From Paramarasmius palmivorus (Eukaryota; Basidiomycota; Agaricomycetes; Agaricales; Marasmiaceae): 64,000 bases of DNA. A program made the translations under genes and the position numbers. How positions within the stretch are numbered: the first letter of the stretch is position 1; every line of letters starts with the position of its first letter. This document shows positions 45,070 to 57,912 of this stretch, in pieces. Under the pieces are notes generated by a model, which saw nothing but the letters and a program-made list of their open reading frames with translations, searched no databases and was not told the DNA's origin. The stretch covers positions 434,001-498,000 of the forward strand of contig JAYKXP010000013.1 in the NCBI GenBank assembly GCA_037176845.1, given 5' to 3'.

Positions 45070-48000
45070 CTAATAAGACAGTTCGACGTCACCCTATTTG
45101 GAAATGTCAACAAGTCTCTAGAAATTTCGGGGTCGAAAGATCTCTCACCTCGGCTACCAAATCCATGTCATGATAACTAACTTTCCTGCCAGCCGCCGCT
45201 CTAGGATCTTCCTTGGCGTCAGGAGGCGGTGGTGGAGGCGGGCCACTGTTCGCCTGACCATTGCCACCTTTCCTTTTTCCACCACCTCCAGCATTCCCGC
45301 TACTCAACGCAGCATCTAATGAAGGCGGTGGTGGCTTGGGAGGTAGACCTGCTGCCGCCGCTAGATCAGTACCAGGAGCAAAACCGCCAATGCGGTCACC
45401 CAGACGCCGAGGGTTGCTTTCATCTCGTCGGGGCGGAAGTGGTATGGGCATGCCTCCGTATGGTGTATCATGATGATACCCTCGACCTCCCGCGTAGACA
45501 TCACCACCCCAATAACCAGGCTGGGGCGGGTAGCCAGGCGGATAGGCGCCTGTAGGTGGATACGGACCATACCTTCCCAATTCATTGCTAAGGGTAGGAC
45601 CTTGTAGCCCATAGGCCTGTGGTGGTGCCTGAGTGCTGTTTCCCACCGGAGGTGGTACGTGAGCAAACGGTTGTATTCGGTGTGGATCAAGGGCAAAGTT
45701 GTTGTAGTATTGTAACTATGAAACGGCTGTCAGTGTGAGGCACGTTAATGTCCCTGAAGAAGGAACTCACGTCGTCCAACGGTTTGATGAGTTCAGGATG
45801 CTTGTTTGCAATGTGTTTCTCGACGAATGAGGCTGCCTTGAAGAGCTTCTGACAATTCTGAACTCGGCAACGGAACTTCCCTTCATCTTCTTGTTTGATG
45901 TGAGGCTCAAGAACCTTTGACAATTCCCTAGAATTCACCAGATCAGGAACCATCCAAACACATCCAAAAGAAGAAAACGCACTCATCGTAGTTCTTCCCG
46001 CCATAGTCACGGGGTTCTACGCCGTTACGGTTGATCAATAGAGCTATCTTCGAGTCAAGCCATTCCAGCCAACGTTCATCTGAACAGTAAATTAACTCTC
46101 GGCAAACAGATTCAATATCGAGGAAGATCTCTCACCAGTCTGATTTCTTTTCCACTCCCCAGTCGCTCCTTTCTTGTTATCCTTCTCCTTTTCGACAGGC
46201 TTCTCCTCGCCGTCTTCATCTTTAACTGCCTTCTCACCTTCTGCTTTCGTCTCGTCTGTAGCCTTGACGTAAGGCTTCCTCACATGCTTGATACATTTTC
46301 GTTGCAATTCTTCCAAGTGATCGGTAACAACGCAGCAATAGTAGCAGCAGTGATATGCTGCACGCAGATAAGCAATGTACATGTCCAACGAAACTTCAGT
46401 CTGGAATGGAAGAATCAGAATCACATCAACGCGTGTAAACCTCGGACATTAGAGGGTTTGAGCCTCACCTTTTTGTTTTCATACCCAACTTCATCACTCG
46501 GATCCACAATGCCTTGGTCACGCAGATCTGCCATGACCTTTTCAATTCGTCGTTCAACGGCATCGCTACCTCTCTCTGGTGGCTCTTCCTCCTCTTCACC
46601 GTCCATAGCACCCTCCATGGAAGCATCTTCACCCTCGATTTTTGGAGCATCCTCCGTGATCTTCGCCTTGCGCAAGGTAGCTGCCTCTTCTTCTAATAGA
46701 GCGGCGAGCGTCTTGGCGTTGGCGAGATCCTTCTCCAATCTCTCGGGTTTGCTTGCTACCTCGGGCGCGTATCGAATCTTGTTGACAAACGGTTTCGTGT
46801 TGTGCGTGACGTGTAGTTTGAACCCTTCGACCTGGAGTAAGTCAGTAAACTGGATCAAACCTTGAAGTAAAGGAGTAACCTTTCGGTCCTGCAACTCGCT
46901 CATGACTGTGGTCATGTCAGCATCATCTGTGAACCGGATCCAGCCAGCGCGGTAATAGTTTCGCTTTTGGAGTGGGTCACCAAGTGCAAGGTAGACGAAC
47001 CCCGGGATGACTTTACAAGACTATGGTCAAAAAGTATATCAGTATCATGAAAGTAAACTCGATCAAAAACTCACCTCCTCCAACTTCAGTCGACCTATAT
47101 CCGGAGGAATTGTCCTAATCATGACCTGATTACCCTCTGTCGGTACAGAAACCTCCTCGCCACGATTACCACGCTTGGTCTCGTTGGACTTGCCGTTAGT
47201 CTCTGCACGAGCAGGTTCCTCTTCGTCGCCGTCCATATTGAACTGCATGTCATCGTCAACGGCTGGTTTGATATCCTCTCCACCGTCCATGGCAGAGTCA
47301 CCGTTAGCCACATTCTCCTTTGCAGGTGAAGAAGGCTGCTCGGATTCAGGCTCATTCACTTCGGGATCAAACTTTCCCGATTCAAGATCATGCAAGAAAG
47401 TGTGTATTCGGCCCTTCCACCCCTCCTTTCTCACCCGTGTACGGAGCTTCTGGAACTCTGGTGAAGGATCATACTTCTCCCAGAACCATGGTGACTTCTT
47501 GTGGTGATCAAACATGGTTTGAAGCTACAGTACAATGAATCGTTTTAGTGATACAGAAAACATGAGATAGAGTAAAAGGGGCCATCGAAAGACACGTAAG
47601 AAGGGCGACGAATGATACAAGAAACTAAAGCTGACCTGTTGCGCAGCAAACTCTTTCTTGTACTTTTCCCATTTGCTTCTAATACCGTTACGAGGCTTGG
47701 AACCGTCGCCTGCCTCTTGCTCAGCGGCCTTGTCGGCATTGTCTTCTTCAGCTGCTTGTTGAGGGTAGAAGAAACGGAACCAATCTGCGTATTGCTTGAG
47801 GGATGCCGGATAGTCTAGAGTATGGGGGTCGGGAGGTGGCCTTCGGTTATATTGTCCTCCACGTCGCGGGGGTGAACCGTAGCGGTGAACATCTGAAAGT
47901 CGAATGCCATATTAGGCCTTTGTTGAAATGACAAAGATATTGAAGTCCAAACCGTAGTCATCGTTGTACCGAGGACGAGGATCATATCTGTCTCTTTCAA

Positions 48001-48279
48001 ACGGTGACGGTGAACGTCGGCGCTTCCTGTTATCTTTTGGATGGGTTAATACTAGGCCACGACTAGATAGACGAATAACGCACTTTCGTCGTATGTAGGA
48101 CTCCTACTCCTTCCACGTCGACCATAGTCTCTCTCGTATGGATACCTGTCCCTCTCATAGTCATAATATTCTTGAGGGTAAGCTTGGTCAGGATATGGCG
48201 GTCTTGACAAGAACGACCGAGGAGAGCGAGAACGAGAACGACGAGAGGAAGGAGGCTGAGCAGTGGCCGACCAAGACAT
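45070..48279 (-). CDS. ARS2: ARS2/SERRATE nuclear RNA effector protein
   Basis: Eleven exons (48279-48084, 48033-47953, 47892-47636, 47524-47075, 47020-46880, 46831-46469, 46400-46136, 46079-45983, 45927-45771, 45715-45149, 45093-45070) give 865 residues. The N-terminus is Arg/Ser/Tyr-rich. The conserved core starts at DYPASLKQYADWFRFFYP and continues with DHHKKSPWFWEKYDP. An RRM-like segment (AGWIRFTDDADMTTVM) follows, then YIAYLRAAYHCCYYC. The C2H2 zinc finger has C637, C642, H655 and H660 in KFRCRVQNCQKLF. A Pro/Gly-rich C-terminus ends DMDLVAEGDVELSY, typical of the family. ARS2 binds the nuclear cap-binding complex and routes capped RNAs to processing or decay. The 24-base last exon restores this conserved end. 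Without that splice the tail is unrelated. Confidence 0.92.
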
Positions 48280-48588
48280 CTTTTATATGCAAAAGAGTGA
48301 AGAACTAGGAGAGAAGACGAAGAAGAACAAGACGGCTTATCAGAGCCTGCGACTGGAGGAGGTCGAGCATGATGAAGCACAGACCTCTTGAGATCACGAG
48401 CACAAAGCGTGGACGTTGGCACCGACGACGAGCTCAACGACGACTTCAACACGCAATATGTGTCGGGATGAGTTTCCAAAGCGTTCCAGAGCGTTGATGC
48501 TGGCAGCGGAGTTTCAATTCGATCCCACGCCACTTTCCTGGAAATTTGCTGACAGGCGCCTGAAAAGTTCCTTGATTCGTCCCACATC
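48280..48588. promoter_or_regulatory. Shared upstream region of ARS2 and ESF2
   Basis: 309 bases between two divergent start codons. No separate gene and no clear TATA element. Confidence 0.4.
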
Positions 48589-49518
48589 ATGTCTACTAGT
48601 CGCTCACCCAGCCGAGAAAAATACGAAGGCGAATCCGATGCAGAATCATCAAACTCGATACACCAAGACGAAGAGGATAGGCTTGAAGAGGAGGAGGATG
48701 AACATTCAGCTGAAGAGGGATTTGTGGATGGAATGGATCCAGAGGGATTCTCTTCAGGAAAAGTCGTCAAACCTCTATCACCTGAGGCTCTTGCCGCATT
48801 TCAAGCGGCTCAGGCGCGCGCTGGTGTTGTTTACATCTCTCGAATACCTCCTGGCATGAGACCTCCAAAGGTTCGCCATCTGATGAGCGCCTATGGGGAG
48901 GTTGGCCGTGTATATCTTCAGCAAGAGGGTGCGTAACATGCTATGGCTTTTCATACATGAACTGACTCTGGCCATTTAGATCCTAAACGTGCCTACCTGC
49001 GTAAGAAATACACTGCCACGAAGAAGCCCCATTTCACAGAAGGCTGGGTCGAGTTCAAAGACAAGAAAATTGCAAGAAGCGTTGCCGAAATGCTCAATGC
49101 TCAGCCAATAGGTGGCAAGAAAGGCACGCGATGGAGAGACGACGTCTGGACTATGAAGTACCTCCCCAAATTCAAGTGGAATATGCTGACCGAACAAATC
49201 GGTGAGTCTCTTGTCTATATATCAAATAATCATGGCTAAATAGTCGCACGTGTAGCCCACGAAGCTGCTCTTCACACCGCTAAACTTCGAGTTGAATTAT
49301 CACAATCAAAGGCAGAACAGCGGGAATATCTCAAGAACGTGGAGTTGGCACGCGTTTTGGAAAAACGTGCCGAAAGGAAGCGGGAGAAGGGAGAGGAGAT
49401 GCAGCTCAAACCATTACCCCAGCCAAAAAAGAGGAAAGCGGATGAGGACCTGAGCAGTAAAAAGCGGCCACGGGGTGATGATAAACAGCTAGAGAATGTA
49501 CTGAGTAGTATCTTTTGA
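48589..49518 (+). CDS. ESF2: Pre-rRNA processing factor ESF2/ABT1
   Basis: Three exons (48589-48928, 48980-49201, 49256-49518) give 274 residues. After an acidic N-terminus, an RRM-type domain runs from [20 protein letters not shown] through [16 protein letters not shown] and [14 protein letters not shown]. The family-specific [18 protein letters not shown] and [19 protein letters not shown] segments follow. The tail is lysine/arginine-rich ([11 protein letters not shown]) and fits nucleolar localisation. Esf2/ABT1 works in the small-subunit processome, in early cleavages of the 18S rRNA precursor. Length matches the family (yeast Esf2 is about 316 residues). Confidence 0.93.
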
Positions 49519-51182
49519 CTATAGCCGGCATTCTCGATTATCTGACATGCTAGAAGCTGGTCTTGTTCATATCTGATCTCATACGAACCAAACTACAATG
49601 GACTTGGCATACTTTGGATGGTAAATATAGGCTAGTAACCCAACCCCCAAGTGTCTATTGACCTAGCTCGAAGAGTAGCTGCCGAACGAACTATGAAATG
49701 CCTCTGGGCCTGGATAGATGGAGTTTACAGCAAGCCGCTGATGCATAGGTTACAAAGACAAGGAACGTTCAGCTGGTCCAACAGCCTTCCCCGGTTAGCC
49801 ATGGCGATTGAGGGTACTCCTCGATCCACCAATATAAAATGTGAAGCTTCGGGATTAGCGCAGTGCCTCAATGGCCGCCTTCGCCACAAATGGGACCAAA
49901 GATCCTGATAGCAAGTTAGGTGTGACCACGGAATCGGAACGAGGGACTCGATGTTGGTGAAGAGGCCTGCGTTGTGCAATACAGGGCGTGCAGAAAGGCG
50001 TCGATCACGGTGGAATCATCGTATGGCTGTTTCGCTTCCGGTATGTGTAAGGAGCCGCCTCAAAGACGATAGATTCCCTTTTAGCATTAGGCTGATGCAC
50101 TTGAGGTTTTGGTAAGGTATACTACAAACGCGAGGGGCATGCCGCCGAGCGGAGTGTGAAAAGGCGATTAAGAGGAAAGAATGTCGGTCGGGGATCGTGT
50201 GTTCAGCTTTGATACTCATCTTGATGGAAAAGTTTCTGGCACGTTGCACTTCAAGTATCAAACGATGGATGTTCCGATTCAGATGAGCGGTGGGTGTTTT
50301 AGGGAAGATGAAACCTTTCCAAAATGAGAACATGACCTTCGCCAACGTCTACAAACTTGACAAACTTGTCCTAAGATCCACTGAGGTCCAGTTGGACCCT
50401 AGTTTTCCTTCGTCGACCGAGCTATGCAAATGCGGGAGATCCCTTGCAACACAGCGTCGAGTGGCAGACAAACCGGCATGGGGATCGTTGCCTACGTTTT
50501 ACCCACGTCGTTGAAAAGCCGTTGTTTGCTGCGAAGTGACTTCTCTTCGGGAAGATGGTATCCTATTGATAACGTCCGAAAGACAAGCCTTGACTGCTAC
50601 CAGATTGACACGAAAAAGCTGATGGTCACTCTCAAAAATAGAACTGCTGTTCCTTCGATACATTTTTACTGGGTCTGAGGGATAAGGTGGGCGGGATTCC
50701 TTTAGTATGTCAGTATCGGAGATCCACAATCGAAGCAAATATTGCCACATTCTGGGGAAAAAAGAAACCACTACAAATCAGAACCTCGGAGGTTTCAACA
50801 AAAGGTTCATTGTAAATAGGGATATTCACCGTTTAGTACGTTGCGCGTCTTGCTCGTGTCTGGTAGAGTTGGATCAGATTGCAGAAGTACTAGTCCGACC
50901 AGAACACCCTTCAACACGTGACCTACATGGTCCGTGCGCAATTTCTGCCGTATAAAAAGGATCGCCCGACATTTGAGCAACTCATACTTACCTTGATGGC
51001 ATAGGCCCCTTCCCGTACTGTGGTCTATGGGCCGTAGAAATCCTTCATAGCACGGCGACCCTGTCCATACAGAGGGTGTCTATGGTTTGTATGGGCTTCG
51101 GCTCATGCACCGTCCCAATATTTTCCTGTCCCACATCGGCCACTCTGGCTGGGTGGGCTCCTTTTTTTCGCCGGTTTCCGGT

Positions 51183-51199
51183 CCTAACCCTAACCCTAC
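51183..51199. repeat. Short interstitial telomere-like repeat
   Basis: CCTAACCCTAACCCTAC is about 2.7 copies of the complement of TTAGGG, the telomere unit usual in basidiomycetes. It is too short to be more than a curiosity. Confidence 0.5.
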
Positions 51200-52490
51200 T
51201 CGTTCCTGTTTTGGTAACACTCAATAAAATTTTCTCGTTTCGTCCTCAACCACCTCAGCTAATACCTTCGAATGCAGCTATTTCTTCGATTTTCTCTAGT
51301 TTTCTTCTCGCGTGAAGACTCGCATCAAGCACCCCACAAACATGTCAAGGCCTCTCGGTTCTCCTTTCTAGGAATCTCAGAAACACCAGAGGCCTGTTAC
51401 GTTCGTGGAAGATTGATTCAGCTCAGCTCTTCGCCGCTGGATTTCGTTTTGAAGTTTTGGTGGATTCACGGAGGGTTGGATTGGTTCTGTCTCGCAAGAG
51501 TTGAGTATGGACTTTTATATCACGCCTTCATACTCGTAGTTTTGGGACATACAGATATTCATTTGTCAATAGACATTCAGCAATATAATCTTGTATCTAC
51601 TTTCCCTCGCTGTGAAAGAAATAGTCAGTACTCCCAAAGAAAAGCATTCGCAGCTCCATCCTCCAGTCCCACGACAGCGTGCACAACGGTATCATCGTGA
51701 ATACTGGCAGAATACCGTCACAGCTTCTACCCCGACCATATGCATATCATTCGCAAAGTTTGACGTCTGACAATCTGTCTTGACGTGCGTCTCTAGCGTC
51801 ATGTGAATAGCATGGAGAGCGCAGATTTTGGTGCGACTCGGTTGGTTTTCTCGTTCAGGTTGCACGCGGCTAGAAAGATTCGGTGCTGTCCACGGAAGAG
51901 GAAAGCCGGATTGGGCTAGGATGAATGCCTCGAAACGGTGCGCTGACCTGATACTTGTCCATAACGGTTATTCCTAACTTTGTCCCCGGAATTGATATCT
52001 CGCAGGTTGCGAGACCCCTGGAACTTCTGAACAGTGCCAACTCATTCTTCGACTCTCTCGCCTATGCAAGATTATCCTCACTGACGGCTGATGCTACTTT
52101 TGCATCCCCATTTGCTACATACGAGCAAGGACGGTCAAACGCGTCTATGGGATTTCCTCGCTTTGGCAGGTCAGGATCTGGTACAATGGTGCCATCGTGG
52201 AAAGAGTTCAAAATAGGCAGCGCAGGGTCTTATCCTGGTCTTATCATTGAAAGCTACGGGAAGCTGAGTGAATTGTTCTTTCCTATGTGATACCTGGTGT
52301 ACGCTCATTCTGATTCAGGGGTGTCGATGTGTCGAACGTTCCGCTCTAAAAGCACTCTTGACTGCGGCAGAATCAAAGTGTCTGTCATTGGCAATGCATG
52401 TTAGCGTCACGGTCGTCAACCTACATGTTGGTGCGAATTTGACACCTGCATTCCGCATCTTCCCACTTTTTATAAATACCTAGCGCGTGC

Positions 52491-52558
52491 ACACGCACAC
52501 GCACACACACACGCACACACACACACACACACTCTCTCTCCCTCTCTCTTTCTCTTCC
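52491..52558. repeat. Microsatellite, (CA)n with CG interruptions followed by (CT)n
   Basis: An alternating CA tract with a few CG steps (CACACGCACACACAC) runs directly into CTCTCTCTCCCTCTC. It can be expected to vary in length between strains. Confidence 0.8.
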
Positions 52559-52909
52559 ATCTCAACCGAGTTTCGGCGGTGAGTGACCCATATCTACTAC
52601 CTGATTATACGGGACTTATTAGGAGCATCAGAATTGCTAACTCAGCAGGTGTTCGGAACTTGAAACTATTCAGATTCTATCATGACTGGGATTGGCCTCT
52701 CCGAGGCAGTGCTGAACCTTTAGGTTTTTGGGAATCGGTAGAAGACATGGAACTCGATGTCAGGTTGATATAATACATGTATGTATAGTACGCTCAGTAG
52801 TAATCCAAAAAACAAGTCACAGGCCGATACTAATAGCTAGCAATGATGAGTAGTGCAGTAATGAAACAACGTGGCGGATATAATGGAGTCCTAGGTACCA
52901 ACAACTAGT

Positions 52910-55512
52910 CTAGTCGACCTCGCCTCCCGAATCGGCTTTTTTGTCGACCTGCTTCGGATGCTGCAGTGGCTTGGTCAGGAGGATAGCAAATATCAAATTA
53001 AAATGGGCCGTTGGGTGTTCTGGGTTCGTCTTTAGTCTCCATGGTCCAGAAATAGTAAAACCAGGAATAACAACGGATCCGTCGGGTATTTCCCCTATAT
53101 ATCTATCCATCGATGCAAGGTTGTCCCAGCCTTTGGCAGATGGCCTAAAACCTTCCTTACCCCTAGTAGAATCCGGTCGTCCGTCGAAAACAGGGACTGG
53201 AGGCGGTGTCAGAGATCTCAACGCACTGCGAATATTCAAATTTGGCCTTACTGTTATCAGCGAAAAGCTTGAGAGGAGGATGCGGCGAATTGGGCGGCAC
53301 TTCGCCCACTTTCTTCTTGCCCTTCTTAGACTTGTTATTTCCAAAGCTGTTTAGAGCTTCTTTGCTAGGTCCCGCTGAGAAGTATATTAGCGTTTATGAT
53401 CTCGGTTCGGCAAAAGGATAACTTGTACTCACAGGCATTTGTTGGCGGTGGTGTCGAGAAATTCTCCTTTTTTGATTGAAGCTGCAAAGCGGATCGATAT
53501 ATTGGGCAATGAACGACCTCGTCCTGCAAAAGGGTGCATACGAATGCCGAGGCATATTGAAATTCCTGCTCGAGCAGCTGAACGTATAACTTCCGGGACT
53601 TTTGACCGTCGTCTCCAGTGCCGCGCATAAGGTCCGATCCCTGAGCAATCGCTACGGTGACGAAGACCGCTGGCTGGTTGATAGAAGGGCCCTTGGAAAT
53701 GACCGCCGACGCCATGTTTCGGTTTGTGCGGAGATCGAAAGGGGAAGACCTTGCAATATTTATATATTGGCCGTGGCTTTCAAAAGTCATCATACGAATA
53801 ACCGCTCTGTAAATGGTGACTTCAGCGAGGGTAAAGCTTGGAAGTGATATTCAAGGTCTTACGTCTGCTCGATTGTATTGAGGTAAGGCATAATTTTGCT
53901 GTATCGTGCTAGGAGAACTTCGCCCACCTCAGGCTCTTCGGAGAGCTTCTTGACGTATGGAATGAGGTTACCGGGTCTCATACTGATGTCTTTAGGAAAA
54001 ACATGTGTGCATGTCAGAACGGGTCACTTACGTGGCAATCCATGAACGCTGAGCCAAGGCTAGGTAGAAGTTCCTGAGAACTCTATGCTGGTACTTGGTA
54101 TGGAATATTTGCCTAGCGACTGGATGCATTTCAGCATAAGGATCTTTGCTGGTGGTATATGTTAGAATTGATGGTGAGTTATTCATGGATAATCGCGACG
54201 TACTTGGTAGATCCTTCATCTTCTTCAGAGCTGTCGTCGCTAGCGGCGTCTGAGTTCTCCTCGTCGTCTTTGTTTGCTGGGGTCTGATCCTCCATCTGTA
54301 CGTCTTTGTTTGCATTGGTCTGATCTTCCATCTGTACGTCTTCATCTTTCTCTTCGCCCTCTTCGCCTTCGCCCTCTTCGCCCTCACTCTCGCCCTCTTC
54401 GCCTTCGCCCTCTTCGCCTTCGCCTTCTTCGCCTTCGTCTTCCTCGTCTTCACCTTCCTCCGCTTCTTCAAGGGTAAATTTTGGCTTCTTGGTAGAGATA
54501 CGGCCTGAGTTGTCCAAAGAACTGCGAGATTTTGTCAATATAGGTACCGTATTGAGCAAAGTCAAGAATACCTTTGATTGGCATCCGCTGGGTCTTCACT
54601 GTTATATTGATTGTCAGAAAGCGTTCTATTCCCAAATGATCCGAGAAACTTACTCTTCGTGAGCACGTTTATGATTTGGCTTTTCCAAGGCCGACAGCCG
54701 GGCGTCGTCCCTTCGAACGCGTTTCAGTTTAACTGACGAATAACGAAATCATGAGCAGTTACTTACCAGTCAGGACTGTTCGGGCGAATTACTTTGGATG
54801 CCTTTACTTTAGACATCTTCAGAGGTTGAGATACAGCTGGTGTTGTGGTCGTGGCAGGAGCCGGTTCTTGCTTGATCATCATTAGTGCTTGGGCTGCAAG
54901 CTCGGCCGACTTTTCCTCCGACTCTTCCTCCGGAAACCTGGACGGGCAATCGCAAAGGCAGTTTAGAGGCTGGTGCAACGCAGAAGATAGGCTTAATCTC
55001 ACTGAATCTCAAGATTAGGTAGATCTTGGTGGCTTTCCTGTCCCTTTTCCTCTTTGACTTTGCTGTTGGTGGACAATGAATGGGTCGTACACTAGAGTAG
55101 TCCTGGGGGCCGTTACTTACATCCTTTGACTGGCGCGACGTGGGAGTGTCATCGTCGACTGTGCTTTTGCTCTGGCCTTTCCTTTGCCAATGCCCCGAGA
55201 CGTCCTGTATTGGTGATCAAGGTCAATCTAGCGATCGAAGAAGAAAAAAATGAGGGTACTTACAACTTAGACTTCTCTGCAGCGAGTTGGAGAGCTGCGC
55301 CGGAATGCTTGTTCGTCGAACTTCCCTTTGTCCTCTCGGGTGAAGTCTCTTTCGATGATGGCACAGGCGTGAGGTCCGACCTTGAATCAAAGTGAATTCA
55401 GGAAAAAGCCGCGAGACGGTGAATGATGCAAATACCCCGGAGACAATGGCAGTGGTTTGGTGCCAACGGCGGGTGCTGGTAGCTTTATCTTGAGTTTTCC
55501 TTGCTTAGGCAT
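52910..55512 (-). CDS. Unrecognised mushroom-type protein with acidic repeat region
   Basis: Thirteen exons (55512-55436, 55380-55264, 55204-55121, 55062-55003, 54937-54767, 54710-54654, 54598-54572, 54521-54204, 54148-54032, 53982-53863, 53806-53433, 53374-53252, 53196-52910) join in phase to 643 residues. The N-terminus is basic (MPKQGKLKIKLPAP). An acidic middle has repeated EEGEGEEG and two copies of DVQMEDQT. It is followed by KDPYAEMHPVARQIF, a conserved-looking domain (FESHGQYINIA, VAIAQGSDLM, QLLEQEFQYASAFVC) and a C-terminal unit IPVFDGR ... MDRYIGEIPDGSVVIPGFTI. I recall similar C-terminal units in many unnamed Agaricomycete proteins, but no function. The consistent splicing argues for a functional gene. 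It is divergent from the gene at 55910. Confidence 0.65.
54345..54470. repeat. Minisatellite-like coding repeat for Glu/Gly
   Basis: Imperfect tandem CTTCGCCCT / CTTCGCCTT units encode the EEGEGEEG stretch of the minus-strand gene. Such repeats often change length by slippage without breaking the frame. Confidence 0.7.
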
Positions 55513-55909
55513 GTGTAAAGGAGTTGGAAAGAATGCGATGGATCCATCTTTCGAGAGGACTGGTTATATATGTACTCGTTTGTCCTGTTATAGATACTGT
55601 AATTGGATTCTATTCAGAAACACAGGTTGCACTACACCTTATGTGAACACTTTCTGGATATGGATATAGGAGGCACTTGATAGTCGTTGGTGTATCGGTG
55701 GTGCAAAAACAGGCAAGTTCAAGGTGAAAGTGCGAAGAACCCTCGAAAAACACGTTGCGAATATTGTAAGTAATCTATGCGAGGTGTCAGGGGTCCTATC
55801 ATTACGCGAGGCAACAGCTTTCGGAATTCTCAGCTGGGTCTTGACCATGATATAACCTTGACTACATTGACCATGACTGGAAAGAATTCACCGCGATCTG
55901 CCTAATACG
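55513..55909. other. Shared upstream region of two divergent unknown genes
   Basis: 397 bases with no supported gene. It must contain the promoters of the genes at 52910-55512 and 55910-57090. Confidence 0.4.
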
Positions 55910-57090
55910 ATGGACAACTATGATGAACAAAACGCCAGTAAGCCATTCACTGTTCATTGGAAGCATCAGACCTTACTTAAATCTGCATTATGACTCCAGG
56001 GACCGAACTCGAATCATGGATCAAAGAGCGGTCCGTCGCTGAGCACTCCAAACCTAATATTTCCCAGTTGTTACAGGTCTGTTCACGTCTCATGTTATAT
56101 ATCCTATCTGATTTCCTTCAGGACACCGCAAATTTGCAGACCATGCAATGCGGGATTCCGTGTGTCTGGCGACTAGTCACGCCTGGGAGTGAACCAGAGG
56201 AAATTGTTTTCAAGCTTCAGGGGATCATCATTTGCTCGGAACTTCCTCCGTTTACGAAGCGCCTTGGACGGTAAGTTCCCTGGACCCAAAGACAAGTATA
56301 GGCTCTCAATTTTGTCTAGAAAGACGAACCTTGGTTTCCTTCGTCAAGGGGTCACGCTCACCGGTCTTGGTCTCGCGGAATTCGATGATGCATTGTCTGG
56401 CGTCAGAATCGGTGATTTATTATTGAAACGCAATGTTCCCGTTCAAGGACTAGAGACGCTGAATTGCTTTGGTGAACACCGTGGACTTCCAACCATCACT
56501 ATCAGTAATCGATACTTTACTCCTCGAAGGCTGGCCAAAGGCGAGGCACCAATAGAGATCAGCTCCGATGTCGATCCTTCACGAATTCTGCAGAACGGCC
56601 CTTCTGATTATGTCCATATCAGAGAAAATGTCGTCGAGTACGAAAGAGCACGAGGCGTGGACAAGAAGGACTTGAGGTAAGCTGTCTCGACATGATGGTT
56701 GTCCGTATGCTGTGTTCATAGACTCATAACTTCAGGTTCGACCCTGTCTCTCCGGCGGTTTTTAGACTGGGAGACATCGTAGAAATCCAATTTACATTAT
56801 TGACCATCCGACCCGCGCATTCGTTGCACAAGACCGTCCCTATTCTAAGAGCGATCACTCTCTTAGACGACAAATTTAGCAAAGTGGGTAATATTCTGTA
56901 GACTCAGACTTTGTGAACTAACTGGTGGTACAACCTGCAGCAGGTGGATATGAAAGCGATTTGCGATATCATGTCCAATCGCAAGCGCCCATCTTCAACC
57001 ATTGCTGTAAAACGGCGAGCAGGTAACTGGGACGAGGCTGAGGGAACCACAGCCAAGCGACTCCGCAAGATGGAGATTTCAGAGCATTAG
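55910..57090 (+). CDS. Unrecognised protein, six exons
   Basis: Exons 55910-55937, 56000-56076, 56122-56270, 56320-56676, 56736-56883 and 56944-57090 give about 301 residues (302 if the last acceptor is three bases earlier). The start MDNYDEQNA lies in a short first exon. The alternative is ATG 55990 with no first intron. Conserved-looking segments are MQCGIPCVWRLVTPGSEPEE, RVGDLLLK-like RIGDLLLKRNVPV, and FRLGDIVEIQFTLLTI near residues 220-240. A basic C-terminus (RPSSTIAVKRRAGNWDEA, TTAKRLRKM) may be a nuclear localisation signal. It resembles unnamed Agaricomycete proteins, and I infer no function. Confidence 0.6.
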
Positions 57091-57912
57091 CTAGAACGAC
57101 GTATCTCGCTCGCCAACGGCTACAGAGCTTGTGGATATGGATTCTTACTAGGATTTTCGTCGTATTGCTTACAACCGATGTATTTCATTAGATGAAATTA
57201 ATGGATTACTTTGTATCTACCGATTCGATGGAGAGACGGCTCTGGTGGATGCGCCCTCAACTCTTTTGGGGCAACACGAGATAAACACATGCAGTCGTGG
57301 AGTGCCAAGCGCGGTTGCTATGTTGAGCTTCTATACGCCTCTTCCATAGTTCTTGAATTTGGCTAGAGTAGACACCAGCGAGTATTCGGGTATATGCGAC
57401 CCGAAATGAATGCACAAGTCACAGAGGAGCGGTCAAGCCCAGGCGCTGCCTCTCTCTTCTTTCTTTTCTAGAAAGTTACGATATTAAGCTAAACAGGGCA
57501 ATATACATAGCGATAATCTCCTATTGGTGATTAACCACCTCGCTGCCTCAGGCTGACGTATGTAAAATTATTGGCGAAACATACCAACTACAAGGCCATG
57601 ATAGCCTTGTGAGGTATTCGAGGTCAGGGACAACCTGCCGAGGAATAAGTTGGTCATGGTTAGTTATCATTATCGTTATCATTATCGTTGATTTTTTGGC
57701 GTTGAACACGCTTCTATAGCTACCCTAAGTACAATTCCAGATATCGCAGGAGCCCCGAAGTAGTGGAAGACGCCGGAATCAGCCATAAAGACAAGATAGC
57801 CTGCTCGACTCATCCTTGGTCTCTTTGCCGAGGCGGTTCCGATGAATGAGTCTTTACATACATACATACATTATAACATCACTGACCCTCTATTAGACTC
57901 AACAAGCCTCTG
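57091..57912. other. Intergenic region before the second F-box gene
   Basis: No supported gene. It contains a small repeat of TTATCATTATCG at about 57664-57687. Confidence 0.4.

Larger units (their letters stand above)
49519..52909. other. 3.4 kb non-coding region
   Basis: I find no supported gene. It holds a short telomere-like repeat at 51183-51199 and a dinucleotide tract at 52491-52558. Open frames such as 51076-51315 or 51955-52290 have no recognisable features, introns or neighbours that would support them. Confidence 0.4.

Noticed and set aside
52580..52773. 64-codon frame with LLPDYTGLIRSIR
   Set aside because: It starts at GTG, has no upstream exon that splices in, and matches nothing recognised.
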